DNA of 64,000 nucleotides from Paraburkholderia sp. BL23I1N1 (lineage in GTDB: Bacteria > Pseudomonadota > Gammaproteobacteria > Burkholderiales > Burkholderiaceae): positions 868,001 through 932,000 of the forward strand of contig NZ_RAPV01000001.1 in NCBI RefSeq assembly GCF_003610295.1, read 5' to 3'. The notes beneath the pieces are model-generated. The model was given only the letters and a program-made list of their open reading frames with translations, made no database searches and was not told where the DNA came from. Both the position numbers and the translations under genes were made by a program. Position 1 is the first letter of the stretch; each line of letters begins with the position of its first letter. Of the stretch, positions 8,422 to 16,594 are shown one piece after another.

Positions 8422-8440
8422 TTATTCATAAGCTGAATAA
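8422..8440. promoter_or_regulatory. Second palindrome with TTCA/TGAA core
   Basis: TTATTCA-TAAGC-TGAATAA has perfect 7-bp arms and a 5-bp spacer. It shares the inner TTCA...TGAA with the palindrome at 8317-8334 and lies about 105 bp further from the operon. It may be a second activator site; the different spacer weakens the match. Confidence 0.35.
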
Positions 8441-8548
8441 GTATTTATCGGTCTCCTGGCCTTGCTGGATAAGGGGTCCCCGATTAAATTCGCATAATTG
8501 TTTTCCAAGTGGCGCGTGTATAGTAAGCTCTCGAAAACAGCTTCAGAT

Positions 8549-8700
8549 TTAAAAAAGCCCGCTAACGGGCCGTCTCAAACACACACGCCGCTTTCTTGGG
8601 GATCAGCTGTCCGCACGGAATGGAATGGCCGTTCGGGTTTTGCTATTTCGCGAATCCCGAACGAGTCAGCGTGTCTGAACTTCGGTTCAGGTGCGTGCGT
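8549..8700 (-). ncRNA. Candidate small RNA with Rho-independent terminator
   Basis: On the minus strand GCCCG-TTAG-CGGGC followed by T6 (8570-8551) is a clean terminator, yet no minus-strand gene lies before it; the next gene to the right diverges. Upstream are two perfect stems: CTGAAC/GTTCAG (8675-8690, four-base loop) and CGTTCGGG/CCCGAACG (8630-8637 with 8656-8663). A transcript of about 150 nt with two hairpins and a terminator would fit. I cannot find a convincing promoter, and the 5' end at about 8700 is a guess. The hairpins could instead act in the plus-strand leader of the activator mRNA. Confidence 0.35.
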
Positions 8701-8735
8701 CATCCTTAACGTTCGTTGACGAGAGGATCTGAATA

Positions 8736-10130
8736 ATGGAACCCGCAACGCGGCAACTGATTTACGTTTCACGCGATCCGAGCGCGGAACTGAATACACG
8801 CTTCCTTCAACGCGGCTGGCATGTCGAAGTCGTGGGGTCGGCGCGCGACGTACGCCGTGCTGTTCGCGCCGGAATGGCAGCGGGTGGCTTGCTCGATCTG
8901 TCTAGCGAATTTCAGCCACACGAAATCGCCGCTTTTGAGTCCTGTCTGACCATTCCGAACGTTGGCTGGGTCGCAGCCACCACGTCTGGACAATTGCAGG
9001 ACGCGGCCTTGCGCCGGCTCGTACGGGACTATTGCTTCGACTATGTAACCGTGCCCTATTCGGGCGATAGGATCGTCGATTCGGTTGGGCACGCCTACGG
9101 CATGATCTCGCTCGGCGAGCCGGCGTCGAACGACGGGTCGCAAGGCGCGGAAGGCGAAATGGTCGGTTCGTGCGACGCGATGCTCGCGCTGTTCCGTTCG
9201 ATTCGCAAAGTGGCGATGACCGACGCGCCGGTGTTTATTTCGGGCGAATCGGGCACGGGCAAGGAGTTGACCGCGGTCGCGATCCACGAACGCTCGGCGC
9301 GCCGCAATGCGCCTTTTGTGCCGATCAACTGCGGCGCGATCCCGCCGCATCTATTGCAATCCGAATTATTCGGCTATGAGCGCGGTGCGTTCACGGGCGC
9401 CAATCAGCGCAAGATTGGCCGCGTGGAAGCGGCCAACGGCGGCACGCTGTTCCTCGACGAAATCGGCGATCTGCCGCTCGAAAGCCAGGCGAGCCTGCTG
9501 CGCTTCCTGCAGGAGCGCAAAGTAGAGCGGCTGGGCGGCCACGGTTCGATCGACGTCGACGTGCGCATCATTTCGGCCACTCACGTGGATATGACCGCGG
9601 CGATGATCGAGGGACGGTTCCGCTCCGACCTGTATCACCGCTTGTGCGTGCTGCAAATCGACGAACCGCCGCTGCGCGCACGTGGTAAGGATATCGAACT
9701 GCTTGCGCGGCACATGCTGGAACGTTTCAGGAAAGATGCAAGCCGCCGTTTGCGCGGCTTCGCACCCGACGCCATCGCGGCGCTGCATAACTACGGCTGG
9801 CCGGGCAACGTGCGCGAGTTGATCAATCGCGTGCGGCGCGCCATCGTGATGTCGGAAGGGCGCGCGATCACGGCGCGCGATCTCGAGTTAGCTGAATACG
9901 TGGAAATCGTGCCCGTGTCGCTCGCGCAGGCGCGCGAAGCGGCTGAACGTCAGGCGATCGAGCTCGCGCTTCTGCGTCATCGTGGCCGTCTCGGCGACGC
10001 CGCGCACGAACTCGGTATTTCGCGCGTGACGCTGTACCGGCTGCTGTGCTCACACGGCATGCGCCATATGGAAGGCGAACCGCTAGCCACGCCGCACGGC
10101 GAGCTGCCAGCCTCGGTGCCGCATCTTTGA
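8736..10130 (+). CDS. Sigma-54-dependent activator (VpsR-like), divergent from the Fap-like operon
   Basis: 464 aa, paralogue of the activator that ends the operon. A receiver-like N-terminal domain (about 1-125), probably not a normal phosphorelay receiver, precedes the AAA+ domain: Walker A GESGTGKE (170-177), GAFTGA (217-222), Walker B GGTLFLDEIGD (235-245) and WPGNVREL. A Fis-type HTH (about 418-441, [13 protein letters not shown]) ends the protein before a short tail. The intact GAFTGA predicts true sigma-54 activation, and the -24/-12 promoter 500 bp away is the obvious target. The ATG is preceded by GAGAGGATCTGAATA. Its start aligns with about residue 82 of the longest frame of the paralogue, which is why that frame is thought too long. 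Confidence 0.9.
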   Translation: MEPATRQLIYVSRDPSAELNTRFLQRGWHVEVVGSARDVRRAVRAGMAAGGLLDLSSEFQPHEIAAFESCLTIPNVGWVAATTSGQLQDAALRRLVRDYCFDYVTVPYSGDRIVDSVGHAYGMISLGEPASNDGSQGAEGEMVGSCDAMLALFRSIRKVAMTDAPVFISGESGTGKELTAVAIHERSARRNAPFVPINCGAIPPHLLQSELFGYERGAFTGANQRKIGRVEAANGGTLFLDEIGDLPLESQASLLRFLQERKVERLGGHGSIDVDVRIISATHVDMTAAMIEGRFRSDLYHRLCVLQIDEPPLRARGKDIELLARHMLERFRKDASRRLRGFAPDAIAALHNYGWPGNVRELINRVRRAIVMSEGRAITARDLELAEYVEIVPVSLAQAREAAERQAIELALLRHRGRLGDAAHELGISRVTLYRLLCSHGMRHMEGEPLATPHGELPASVPHL

Positions 10131-10312
10131 CGAGCTTGGTCGCCCACGTAGTTGCTCACTCAGTTGCCCACTTAGCCGCCGATATTTTCTCCGCCGCGCG
10201 CCCCGAGCGGGCGCCGTCCGGCCGCGCTTGTTAAAATCGGGTTTTCCGCTCAATCTCCGTGGCGCATGCTCCTGACCCAAGGGCCGGGGCGCGTTTCGTC
10301 GAAGGAACCCGC

Positions 10313-11284
10313 ATGAAACAATATCTCGACCTCGTCCGCACGATTCTCGACACCGGCACGTGGCAGGAGAACCGCACCGGCATCCGCACCATCAGCATGC
10401 CGGGCGCCATGTTGCGCTTCGACCTCCAGCAGGGCTTTCCCGCGGTCACCACGAAAAAGCTGGCGTTCAAGTCGGCGGTGGGCGAACTGGTTGGGTTTCT
10501 GCGCGCGTCGCGCAGCGCCGCGGATTTTCGCGACCTGGGCTGCAAAGTGTGGGACGCGAACGCCAACCAGAATCCGCAGTGGCTGGCCAATCCGTACCGT
10601 CAGGGTCCGGACGACCTTGGCGACGTCTACGGCGTGCAGTGGCGCCAGTGGCCGGCCTACAAGGTGCTGGACGCAGACGCGAGCGCGCAATTGGCTGACG
10701 CTACCGCGCGTGGCTTCCAGGTCGTGACGGAATTCGAGGAAGACGGCAGCCGCAAAGTGCTGCTGTACAAAGCGATCGACCAGTTGCGGCAATGCCTCGA
10801 CACGATCATGCAGAACCCTGCCGACCGGCGAATTTTGTTTCACGCCTGGAACCCCGCCGTGCTGGACCAGATCGCGTTGCCGGCTTGTCACCTGCTTTAT
10901 CAGTTCCTGCCGAACGTCGCGCGCCGTGAAATTTCGCTGTGTTTGTACATCCGCAGCAACGATGTCGGCCTCGGCACACCGTTCAATCTGACCGAAGGTG
11001 CGGCTTTGCTGCATCTGGTCGGGCGCCTGACGGGTTATACGCCGCGCTGGTTCACCTATTTCATCGGCGACGCGCACATCTACGAGAACCAGCTCGAGAT
11101 GCTGCAGCAACAGCTCACGCGCGAACCTTACGAAAGCCCGGCCTTCGCGATTTCGGACCGTGTGCCGGACTACGCGAAAACCGGCGTGTACGAGCCTGAA
11201 TGGCTCGAGAAAATCGAACCGTCGGACTTCTCGCTGGTCGGCTACCGGCATCACGAGCCGCTCACGGCGCCGATGGCGGTCTGA
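10313..11284 (+). CDS. thyA: Thymidylate synthase
   Basis: Converts dUMP to dTMP with methylene-tetrahydrofolate. 323 aa, longer than the 264-residue E. coli enzyme because of an insertion after about residue 85, like the long lactobacillar form. The nucleophile is Cys192 in [11 protein letters not shown]; the RxxxxG phosphate loop (ENRTGIRT, about 19-26) and the dUMP-binding [11 protein letters not shown] segment are intact. The ATG at 10313 has AAGGAA at proper spacing; an upstream in-frame start at 10259 has none. A strong bidirectional terminator follows. Together with folA at the left edge it belongs to the usual thyA-folA neighbourhood, here split by the Fap-like locus. Confidence 0.95.
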   Translation: MKQYLDLVRTILDTGTWQENRTGIRTISMPGAMLRFDLQQGFPAVTTKKLAFKSAVGELVGFLRASRSAADFRDLGCKVWDANANQNPQWLANPYRQGPDDLGDVYGVQWRQWPAYKVLDADASAQLADATARGFQVVTEFEEDGSRKVLLYKAIDQLRQCLDTIMQNPADRRILFHAWNPAVLDQIALPACHLLYQFLPNVARREISLCLYIRSNDVGLGTPFNLTEGAALLHLVGRLTGYTPRWFTYFIGDAHIYENQLEMLQQQLTREPYESPAFAISDRVPDYAKTGVYEPEWLEKIEPSDFSLVGYRHHEPLTAPMAV

Positions 11285-11319
11285 ACACGGTCTGAGCGTT
11301 TGCTCGCAGCTTGCTCAAA

Positions 11320-11357
11320 GAAAAACCCCCGCGATTCGCGTCGCGGGGGGTTTTTCT
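11320..11357. terminator. Bidirectional terminator between thyA and the FecR-like gene
   Basis: CCCCCGCGA (11326-11334) pairs with TCGCGGGGG (11341-11349) across a six-base loop, with A5 before and T5 after. It serves thyA on the plus strand and the convergent secreted-protein gene on the minus strand. Confidence 0.9.
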
Positions 11358-11409
11358 TGGCGCCTTGCAACTGTCACATTGTCAGCGCGCTTTGCTGAGC
11401 GCGTAACCG

Positions 11410-13878
11410 TCAGCCTTTGTGGTGCTCGTCGCGGTTGCCGCCGCCCGAATGCTGTTCGGCGTGCTGCGGTTGCGGTTGAGGACGCGGCTGTTGAGCTTGT
11501 TGCGGACGCGGTTCAGGGCGCGGCTGCTGCACCTGCTGCGGACGCGGTTCAGGGCGCGGCTGCTGCACCTGCTGTGGGCGCGGTTCAGGACGTGGCTGCG
11601 GTTGAGGGCGCGGCTGCTGTACCTGCTGCGGTTGCGGACGCGGCTGCTGTACCTGTTGCGGCTGCGGCTCAGGACGCGGCTGCGGCGCCTGTTGTGGCTG
11701 CGGATGAAATTCCTGACGCGGTTGCTGCTGCGCCTGTTGCATCGGTTGCGGCCGTGGCTCCTGCGGTTGGGCGCGTACTTCAGGCGTGCGCTGCGGCTGC
11801 GCTTCCGGCTGACGCTGAACCTGTTGCTGCGGCTCAGGACGGGCCTGACCCTGCGGCTGGCGTGCCTGTTCCTGCGCCTGTTGGGCCATCGGCGAGTGCG
11901 GCTGTGTCCATGCAGGCTCGTGCCGACCTTCCGCGCCCGGCTGTTGTCCCGCTGCTTGCCCTGACATGCCGTGCTGCTGCGCATAAGCGTTCGGGTTGCC
12001 GCCGTTCGCTTGCGGTGGACGCGGCACGCCATTGGACGGACGAACCGCCTCGCCGGGTTGCTGGTGGAGGTTGGCCACTGGCGGCGGCATGCCCGGCCGG
12101 GCTTGCGGTTCGCCGCCACGCTGCGGCTGACCGTTGACCGGCGCTTCGCCGGGCCGCTGACCAGCCTGTTGCATGCCGTTTGGAATACCCGGCGCACCCG
12201 GTGCTGCCCCCGGCGTCCGGCCTGCCATATGCGACTGCACGACCCGCACGTTCTGCGCGGGCATGGCTCCCGGAGCGCCGGCCATGCGAGCCGGCACCGA
12301 GGTCCGCACGATCGGCTCGCCCGCGCCCGGCACCCGTCCGCCGCTCTGCGCAAAGCGCTGCGCGAGACTGTCGTGATACGCGGCCGGCACGGCCGGACTA
12401 CGCGTGGCGACGACCGGACGCGCCATCACGCCGGCCGGCGGCCGGTAATTCGCGTTCCGCAGGCCCGGCCCGAAGCTTTCCTTCACCGGCGCGATGCCCG
12501 GGCCACCCGGATTGATCTGTGCGTTGCGCCATTGCTGCGGATCGACCTTCTGCGCGAAGCGGCCGACCGATTGACCGTGCACGAAGGCCGTCGCCGGCAC
12601 CGCGGTCACGCCACCCGGGTGATAGTTGATGTACGTGTTGTGAATGTTGGTCACATTCACATTCGTCACGTTGCGGTTGTAGTTGTTGACGACGGTCGTG
12701 TTGTTGACGCGATTGTAGTAACCCGGGCTCCAGTGATCGTGATCGCCCCAGTGCGGGTGCCACTGTTCGCCTGGGCCCAGCGGGAACCACGCGACGCCGG
12801 CTGCGACGGCTCCGCCAATCGCCAGACTGACACCCCAGTTGACCCCGCCGCCGCCGACGAAGGCAACCAGTGCCGGCGAGTAGCAGGGCGGTTCGCTGAC
12901 CACGACCGGTCCGGGTACCCACGCCCACGAGTCGTCGACCTGAGCCCAGCGGCCATAGTGATAGGGCGCGAAGCCCCACGGCGCATCGTCGACCCAGGTC
13001 CAGCCCCACGGCGCTTGCCACACCCAATGACCGTCGTGATAAGGCGCCCAGCCGGCGGGCGTCGCGCGCGGCACCCACACTTCACCGTACTGCGGGCTGC
13101 TACGCCACGTGCCGTTGGCGTCGAGATCCTGATAGCCGGGGATGTCACGCGACACGTAGCGCGCCGACACCGAGCGGTCTTCCGCGGCGTCGCGGCTCGC
13201 CGCCCATTGATCGAAACCGTCGAGGCCAGGTGCGCCGTCGTCCGCGACCTGTTGCAGGTTGGTGCCGGCAAAGCGGACCTGCTGGCCGGCCGCGACCGGT
13301 ACCTGGCCGCTGTCGCCGTAGACGGTCGCGCTGCCGCTGCGCACGGTGACGGTGGTGTTGCTGCCGTCCGGCGCGACGTCGACGCGGTAGTCGCCGGGGC
13401 CGTTCAGGCCGAGCGCCAGATTGGGCGTGTCGATTTCATAGGAGGAGCCGGGCGCCAGATCGCGTACCCGCGCCGACAACGTGCCCTGCGCGACCTTCAG
13501 CTGCGCGCTGTTGTCGTCAAGATTGAGGATGTCGAGGCTGGTGGACTGGCCGAGGCGCACCGCGGTCGAGCCGATATGCAGCTCGGAGCGCGCGCTCTGA
13601 TCGTTCCACAACTGGTCGCCCGTGGTGAGCGGGCGATTGATTTGCGCGTACGACCAGTCGGTTGCGCCGGCCGGCTCGGTGGTCACGGCGCCGGCCGTGT
13701 AATTGAGGCGCGCCACACGTCCCGGCGGGTCGGTATTCTGCGTGGCAGCACCCGGCGGCGCCTGTTCAGCTTCCTGCGCGAAGGTGGCTTGCGCCGCGAA
13801 CAGGAATGCCGCGGCGGCGATCAGCGTGTAGCCGGTCATCCGGCGTTTCAAGTGTTGGGGTGTGGTCACTGTTCTCAT
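11410..13878 (-). CDS. Secreted FecR/DUF6600-like protein with Pro/Gln repeat tail
   Basis: 822 aa, probably periplasmic or surface-exposed; its exact role is unknown. A signal peptide ends TFAQ (about residue 35). A FecR-like beta domain (about 55-205: RVARLNYTAGAV, LHIGSTAVRLGQSTSLDIL) precedes a Trp/Tyr-rich DUF6600-type section (about 250-400) with repeated WAPYHDGHWVW and WGFAPYHYGRWA units. Asn/Val-rich, then Gly/Pro-rich linkers follow, and the last 180 residues are Gln/Pro/Arg repeats such as RPEPRPQQVQQP. GGAGATAAATC before the ATG supports the start. The tail is encoded by near-identical 36-bp units. The gene stands alone and ends at a shared terminator. Confidence 0.75.
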   Translation of the reverse strand: MRTVTTPQHLKRRMTGYTLIAAAAFLFAAQATFAQEAEQAPPGAATQNTDPPGRVARLNYTAGAVTTEPAGATDWSYAQINRPLTTGDQLWNDQSARSELHIGSTAVRLGQSTSLDILNLDDNSAQLKVAQGTLSARVRDLAPGSSYEIDTPNLALGLNGPGDYRVDVAPDGSNTTVTVRSGSATVYGDSGQVPVAAGQQVRFAGTNLQQVADDGAPGLDGFDQWAASRDAAEDRSVSARYVSRDIPGYQDLDANGTWRSSPQYGEVWVPRATPAGWAPYHDGHWVWQAPWGWTWVDDAPWGFAPYHYGRWAQVDDSWAWVPGPVVVSEPPCYSPALVAFVGGGGVNWGVSLAIGGAVAAGVAWFPLGPGEQWHPHWGDHDHWSPGYYNRVNNTTVVNNYNRNVTNVNVTNIHNTYINYHPGGVTAVPATAFVHGQSVGRFAQKVDPQQWRNAQINPGGPGIAPVKESFGPGLRNANYRPPAGVMARPVVATRSPAVPAAYHDSLAQRFAQSGGRVPGAGEPIVRTSVPARMAGAPGAMPAQNVRVVQSHMAGRTPGAAPGAPGIPNGMQQAGQRPGEAPVNGQPQRGGEPQARPGMPPPVANLHQQPGEAVRPSNGVPRPPQANGGNPNAYAQQHGMSGQAAGQQPGAEGRHEPAWTQPHSPMAQQAQEQARQPQGQARPEPQQQVQRQPEAQPQRTPEVRAQPQEPRPQPMQQAQQQPRQEFHPQPQQAPQPRPEPQPQQVQQPRPQPQQVQQPRPQPQPRPEPRPQQVQQPRPEPRPQQVQQPRPEPRPQQAQQPRPQPQPQHAEQHSGGGNRDEHHKG
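11480..11700. repeat. Tandem 36-bp-type repeats coding a Gln/Pro/Arg tail
   Basis: Units reading GCGGCTGCTGCACCTGCTGC on the plus strand plus GACGCGGTTCAGG recur with small changes and encode RPEPRPQQVQQP on the minus strand. At least three near-identical copies and several degenerate ones are seen. Such in-frame repeats can change copy number by slippage. Confidence 0.8.
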
Positions 13879-14061
13879 GATTTATCTCCGACGGGCGCGG
13901 CATTTTGCAGCATCCGTGAGAATCACTCTACCCGTACGGTTTGTTTCAAGACCCCCGACTTTGTAAGGCCCCCTCGCGAGCGTGTAACAAAAGGTCTCGA
14001 TAAGGCGATTCGTAAGCTGATTGCGAAAATTCCGTAATCGTCTCAAGCGGTTAAGCATGAC

Positions 14062-14778
14062 TTACGCGGCCAGGAACGCGCCGAAATGCCGGTGGCCCGC
14101 TGGCGTGATGCGCAAGATCCGCGGGCGGTCGGTGCGCTCGACCCAGCCATGAGCCGACCATGAATCGAGTAGCGCCGCGCCGAGCGCGCCGCCCAGGTGC
14201 GGACGCCGTTCGCTCCAGTCGGGGCAGGTGCAGGCAAAGCGGCGCCGGCGGCTTTTCTGGGCGGACATGTCGATGCCCCATTCGGCGAATCGGGCGGCGC
14301 CGTCGGCGGTGGCATCGAGCGACGAACCGTGCAGTGTCAGCAGGCCGCGCTCGACCAGCCGTTCGAACACCCGCACCGACAATTCGCCCGCCATATGGTC
14401 GTAGCACGTGCGGGCGTAGCGCATGTCGACCGGCACGGTGCGCGCCGGTCGCGGTACGGCGCGTTGCGGCGCGCTGACCTGCGCGACGTTGGCGAGCGCT
14501 TCGATGGAGGCGGCGATATCCGGCGAGGCGATCCGGAAATAGCGATGCCGGCCACGCACTTCGAGCGCGAGTAAGCCGCCGTCGGTCAGACGCGCCAGAT
14601 GCGCGCTGGCCGCCGACGGCGAAAGCCCGGCGATCATCGTCAATTCGCCGGCCGGGCGCGCGCTGCCGTCCATCAGCGCCCAGAGCATCGCGGCGCGGCC
14701 GGGATCGGCGAGCAGCGCACCGATGCGGCTCAAGCCTGGAAAGTGATTTTGCTCGTCGGTGAAATTCGCGGGCATCAT
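14062..14778 (-). CDS. ArsR-family helix-turn-helix regulator
   Basis: 238 aa. An N-terminal winged helix (about 12-90: LLADPGRAAMLWALMDGSARPAGELTMIAGLSPSAASAHLARLTDGGLLALEVRGRHRYFRI, quoted for its HTH character) is followed by a longer C-terminal domain with a CTCPDW segment and RRPHLGGALGAALL, whose Cys residues could bind a metal or thiol. It is larger than classical ArsR repressors (about 110 aa). Two adjacent ATGs (14778, 14775) follow GGAGACGC. No target is adjacent on the same strand; the divergent lipoprotein and MFS genes are possible targets. Confidence 0.75.
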   Translation of the reverse strand: MMPANFTDEQNHFPGLSRIGALLADPGRAAMLWALMDGSARPAGELTMIAGLSPSAASAHLARLTDGGLLALEVRGRHRYFRIASPDIAASIEALANVAQVSAPQRAVPRPARTVPVDMRYARTCYDHMAGELSVRVFERLVERGLLTLHGSSLDATADGAARFAEWGIDMSAQKSRRRRFACTCPDWSERRPHLGGALGAALLDSWSAHGWVERTDRPRILRITPAGHRHFGAFLAA

Positions 14779-14921
14779 GCGTCTCCGGTTTGGGGCGCGG
14801 ATAGCGCGCCATGCAGTGCACTGTATCTGGCTGCTGTATTCGATGTTTCAGCTTAGCGTGAATTGTCGAATGTAGTGGTTACGAAAACCTGGCGGGCGGG
14901 CAGGTTAGTGCTTACTTCGGT

Positions 14922-14971
14922 GCTTCGAGCCCGACTCGAACCTGCCTCGAACCGGCTTCGAACCCGCTTCG
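14922..14971. repeat. Imperfect 11-bp tandem repeats
   Basis: Four or so copies related to CTTCGAACCCG occur in a row between the ArsR-like gene and the small lipoprotein gene. They show no hairpin and no known operator pattern. Confidence 0.5.
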
Positions 14972-15029
14972 GTGCCGCGCTGGGTCGCCAGGCTAGAATC
15001 GAAGCCTGTCTTTGCGGGAACACGCTGTC

Positions 15030-15173
15030 ATGAAAATTCTTCTTGCCGCCGCTGCCGCGGTTCTGTTGTTCAGCGCGTGTGCGCAGGGCGGTTCCGGCCC
15101 GAGCTCAGGTGCCGGCACGGGCAGCATCACGATGTACGGCACGATCGACGAGGGCGTTACGGTCCGCAAGTAA
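15030..15173 (+). CDS. Small lipoprotein, 47 aa
   Basis: MKILLAAAAAVLLFSAC is a complete lipoprotein signal with the lipobox FSAC and acylated Cys17. The mature part of 31 residues is Gly/Ser-rich, then TGSITMYGTIDEGVTVRK. Short lipoproteins ending in a (I/V)TxYGxxDxGV segment are common in Burkholderia genomes; no function is established that I know of. The ATG follows TTTGCGGGAACACGCTGTC, a weak ribosome site. A hairpin with a T-run follows the stop, so it is probably a single-gene unit. Confidence 0.65.
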   Translation: MKILLAAAAAVLLFSACAQGGSGPSSGAGTGSITMYGTIDEGVTVRK

Positions 15174-15202
15174 GCCCGAGCCGGCCTCGGCCGCTTTTTC
15201 AG
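15174..15202 (+). terminator. Possible terminator after the small lipoprotein gene
   Basis: CCGAG-CCGGC-CTCGG with flanking GC pairs is followed by CCGCTTTTTC directly after the TAA. The stem is short (5 bp), so this is tentative. Confidence 0.45.
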
Positions 15203-15310
15203 GTGGGTGAGCGTGGCGACTGGCTGAAATTGATGCATCATTGGCATTTCTGCCAATTCCGGCCATGTGACGATCTGGGCATCGTCACTTTCGTCGCCCG
15301 AGGCCTACTC

Positions 15311-16594
15311 ATGCCGCCGTCCGCTGCTCCCGCTCCCACTGCTTCCGCCGCATCTCCTTTCGCCATCAATCAAACCGGCTCCGGCCATTCCGATCCTGGC
15401 GGCCGGCGCGCCGCGCGCGTTCTGGCGGTTTGCCAGGCGCTCTACACGTCATCTGTTTCGATCGATCTGACCTTGACCGGTCTCGTCGGCTACACGCTTG
15501 CCGACGACAAGGCGCTCGCGACGCTGCCGTTCTCGCTGATAACCGTCGCCGCCGCGCTGACCACGATCTTTGCGTCGTTCCTGATGGCGCGCATCGGCCG
15601 GCGCGCGGGTTTCGTGCTCGGCGCGGGCGTCGGCGCGCTGGGCGGGGCCATTTCCGTCTGGGCGATCTTTCATCACAGCTTCTGGGCGTTCTGCAGCGGC
15701 ACGGCGACGGTCGGCGTGTTTCAGGCGTTCGCCCAGTACTACCGGCTGGCGGCCGCGGACGCCGTCGACATCGAAGGCAAAAGCCGCGCGATTTCGACGG
15801 TGCTCACCGGCGGCGTCGTGGCAGCCGTGTGCGGGCCGCTGCTCGCCGCATGGAGCAAGGACTGGCTTGCGCCGGTCGCGTTCGCGGGCTCCTATGCGCT
15901 TGTCACGGGCTTAGGGCTCGTATCGATCGCCATGCTGGCGCTGCTGTATCGCGACGCCGCACCGCATGCAAGCGTGGCCGTGACGCGCGAACCGGCCCGG
16001 CCGCTCGGCGAAATCGTCCGGCAGCCGATCTTTGCCGCCGCGCTCGCCAACAATGCGCTCGGCTACGCCGTGATGATGTTCGTGATGACCGCGACGCCGA
16101 TTGCGGCGGTCGCATGCGGCCACACGATCGGCGACGGCGCGGCGATCATTCAATGGCATCTGGTCGGCATGTTCGCGCCGTCGCTGTTTTCCGCACGGCT
16201 GATCGGGCGCTTCGGCGTGCTGCGGGTGATCGGCACGGGGATCGTGCTGTCGGCGCTGTGCGGTGTGCTGGCGCTGCGCTCGACCGATCTGCCGCACTTC
16301 TACGCGGCGCTTGCGTGCCTGGGCGTGGGGTGGAATTTCATGTTCGTCGGCGGATCGACGCTGCTGGCGCAATCGTACAGGCCGTCCGAGCGGGCCAAGA
16401 CGCAGGCAACCAGCGAATTCACGACCTTCGCGTTTTCCGCGCTGGGTTCGCTGTTCGCGGGGCAATTGCTGGCGCGCTTCGGCTGGGCGACGATCAATGC
16501 CGCGATTCTTCCGCTGCTCGGGATGGCGGCATTGGTCACGCTGGCGTATGCGTGGTCGAGTAAGCGGCAACCTGCCGCCCAGGGGGTGTCTTGA
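15311..16594 (+). CDS. Major facilitator superfamily transporter
   Basis: 427 aa inner-membrane protein with about 12 hydrophobic segments. It has MFS features: MARIGRRAGFVLG after segment 2 (the GxxxDRxGRR-like loop) and a central hydrophilic stretch (TREPARPLGEIVRQ) between the halves. The substrate cannot be told. The ATG at 15311 follows GAGG at 8 bp. An in-frame opening reaching back to 14972 crosses the lipoprotein gene in another frame and lacks coding character. The stop overlaps the next start as TGATG, so transporter and GlxA-type regulator are translationally coupled. Confidence 0.85.
   Translation: MPPSAAPAPTASAASPFAINQTGSGHSDPGGRRAARVLAVCQALYTSSVSIDLTLTGLVGYTLADDKALATLPFSLITVAAALTTIFASFLMARIGRRAGFVLGAGVGALGGAISVWAIFHHSFWAFCSGTATVGVFQAFAQYYRLAAADAVDIEGKSRAISTVLTGGVVAAVCGPLLAAWSKDWLAPVAFAGSYALVTGLGLVSIAMLALLYRDAAPHASVAVTREPARPLGEIVRQPIFAAALANNALGYAVMMFVMTATPIAAVACGHTIGDGAAIIQWHLVGMFAPSLFSARLIGRFGVLRVIGTGIVLSALCGVLALRSTDLPHFYAALACLGVGWNFMFVGGSTLLAQSYRPSERAKTQATSEFTTFAFSALGSLFAGQLLARFGWATINAAILPLLGMAALVTLAYAWSSKRQPAAQGVS

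Larger units (their letters stand above)
8200..8735. other. 536-bp divergent regulatory region, no protein gene
   Basis: This gap between the Fap-like operon and the divergent activator is more AT-rich than its flanks. It holds the sigma-54 promoter, two palindromes, a sigma-70-like promoter, a minus-strand terminator and two strong hairpins. The short open frames inside lack a ribosome site and coding character, so I call no gene. Confidence 0.6.

Noticed and set aside
8573..8735. Sigma-54 promoter for the divergent activator gene
   Set aside because: No GG-N10-GC pair with acceptable flanks was found on the plus strand in the gap; the TTGAAA/TATAAT pair fits better.
9160..9260. LFRS/LFRT sequence in the two activators, reminiscent of the c-di-GMP-binding motif of FleQ
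   Set aside because: When aligned on the AAA+ start, these residues fall about 10-15 positions after the FleQ LFRS site, in a helix generally conserved in NtrC-type proteins; it is not evidence for c-di-GMP binding.
11480..11700. CRISPR-like array
   Set aside because: The repeats are contiguous, in frame and coding, without unique spacers.
11971..14037. 688-aa open frame opposite the FecR/DUF6600-like gene
   Set aside because: Arg/His/Ala-rich shadow; the minus-strand protein has a signal peptide and ordered domains.
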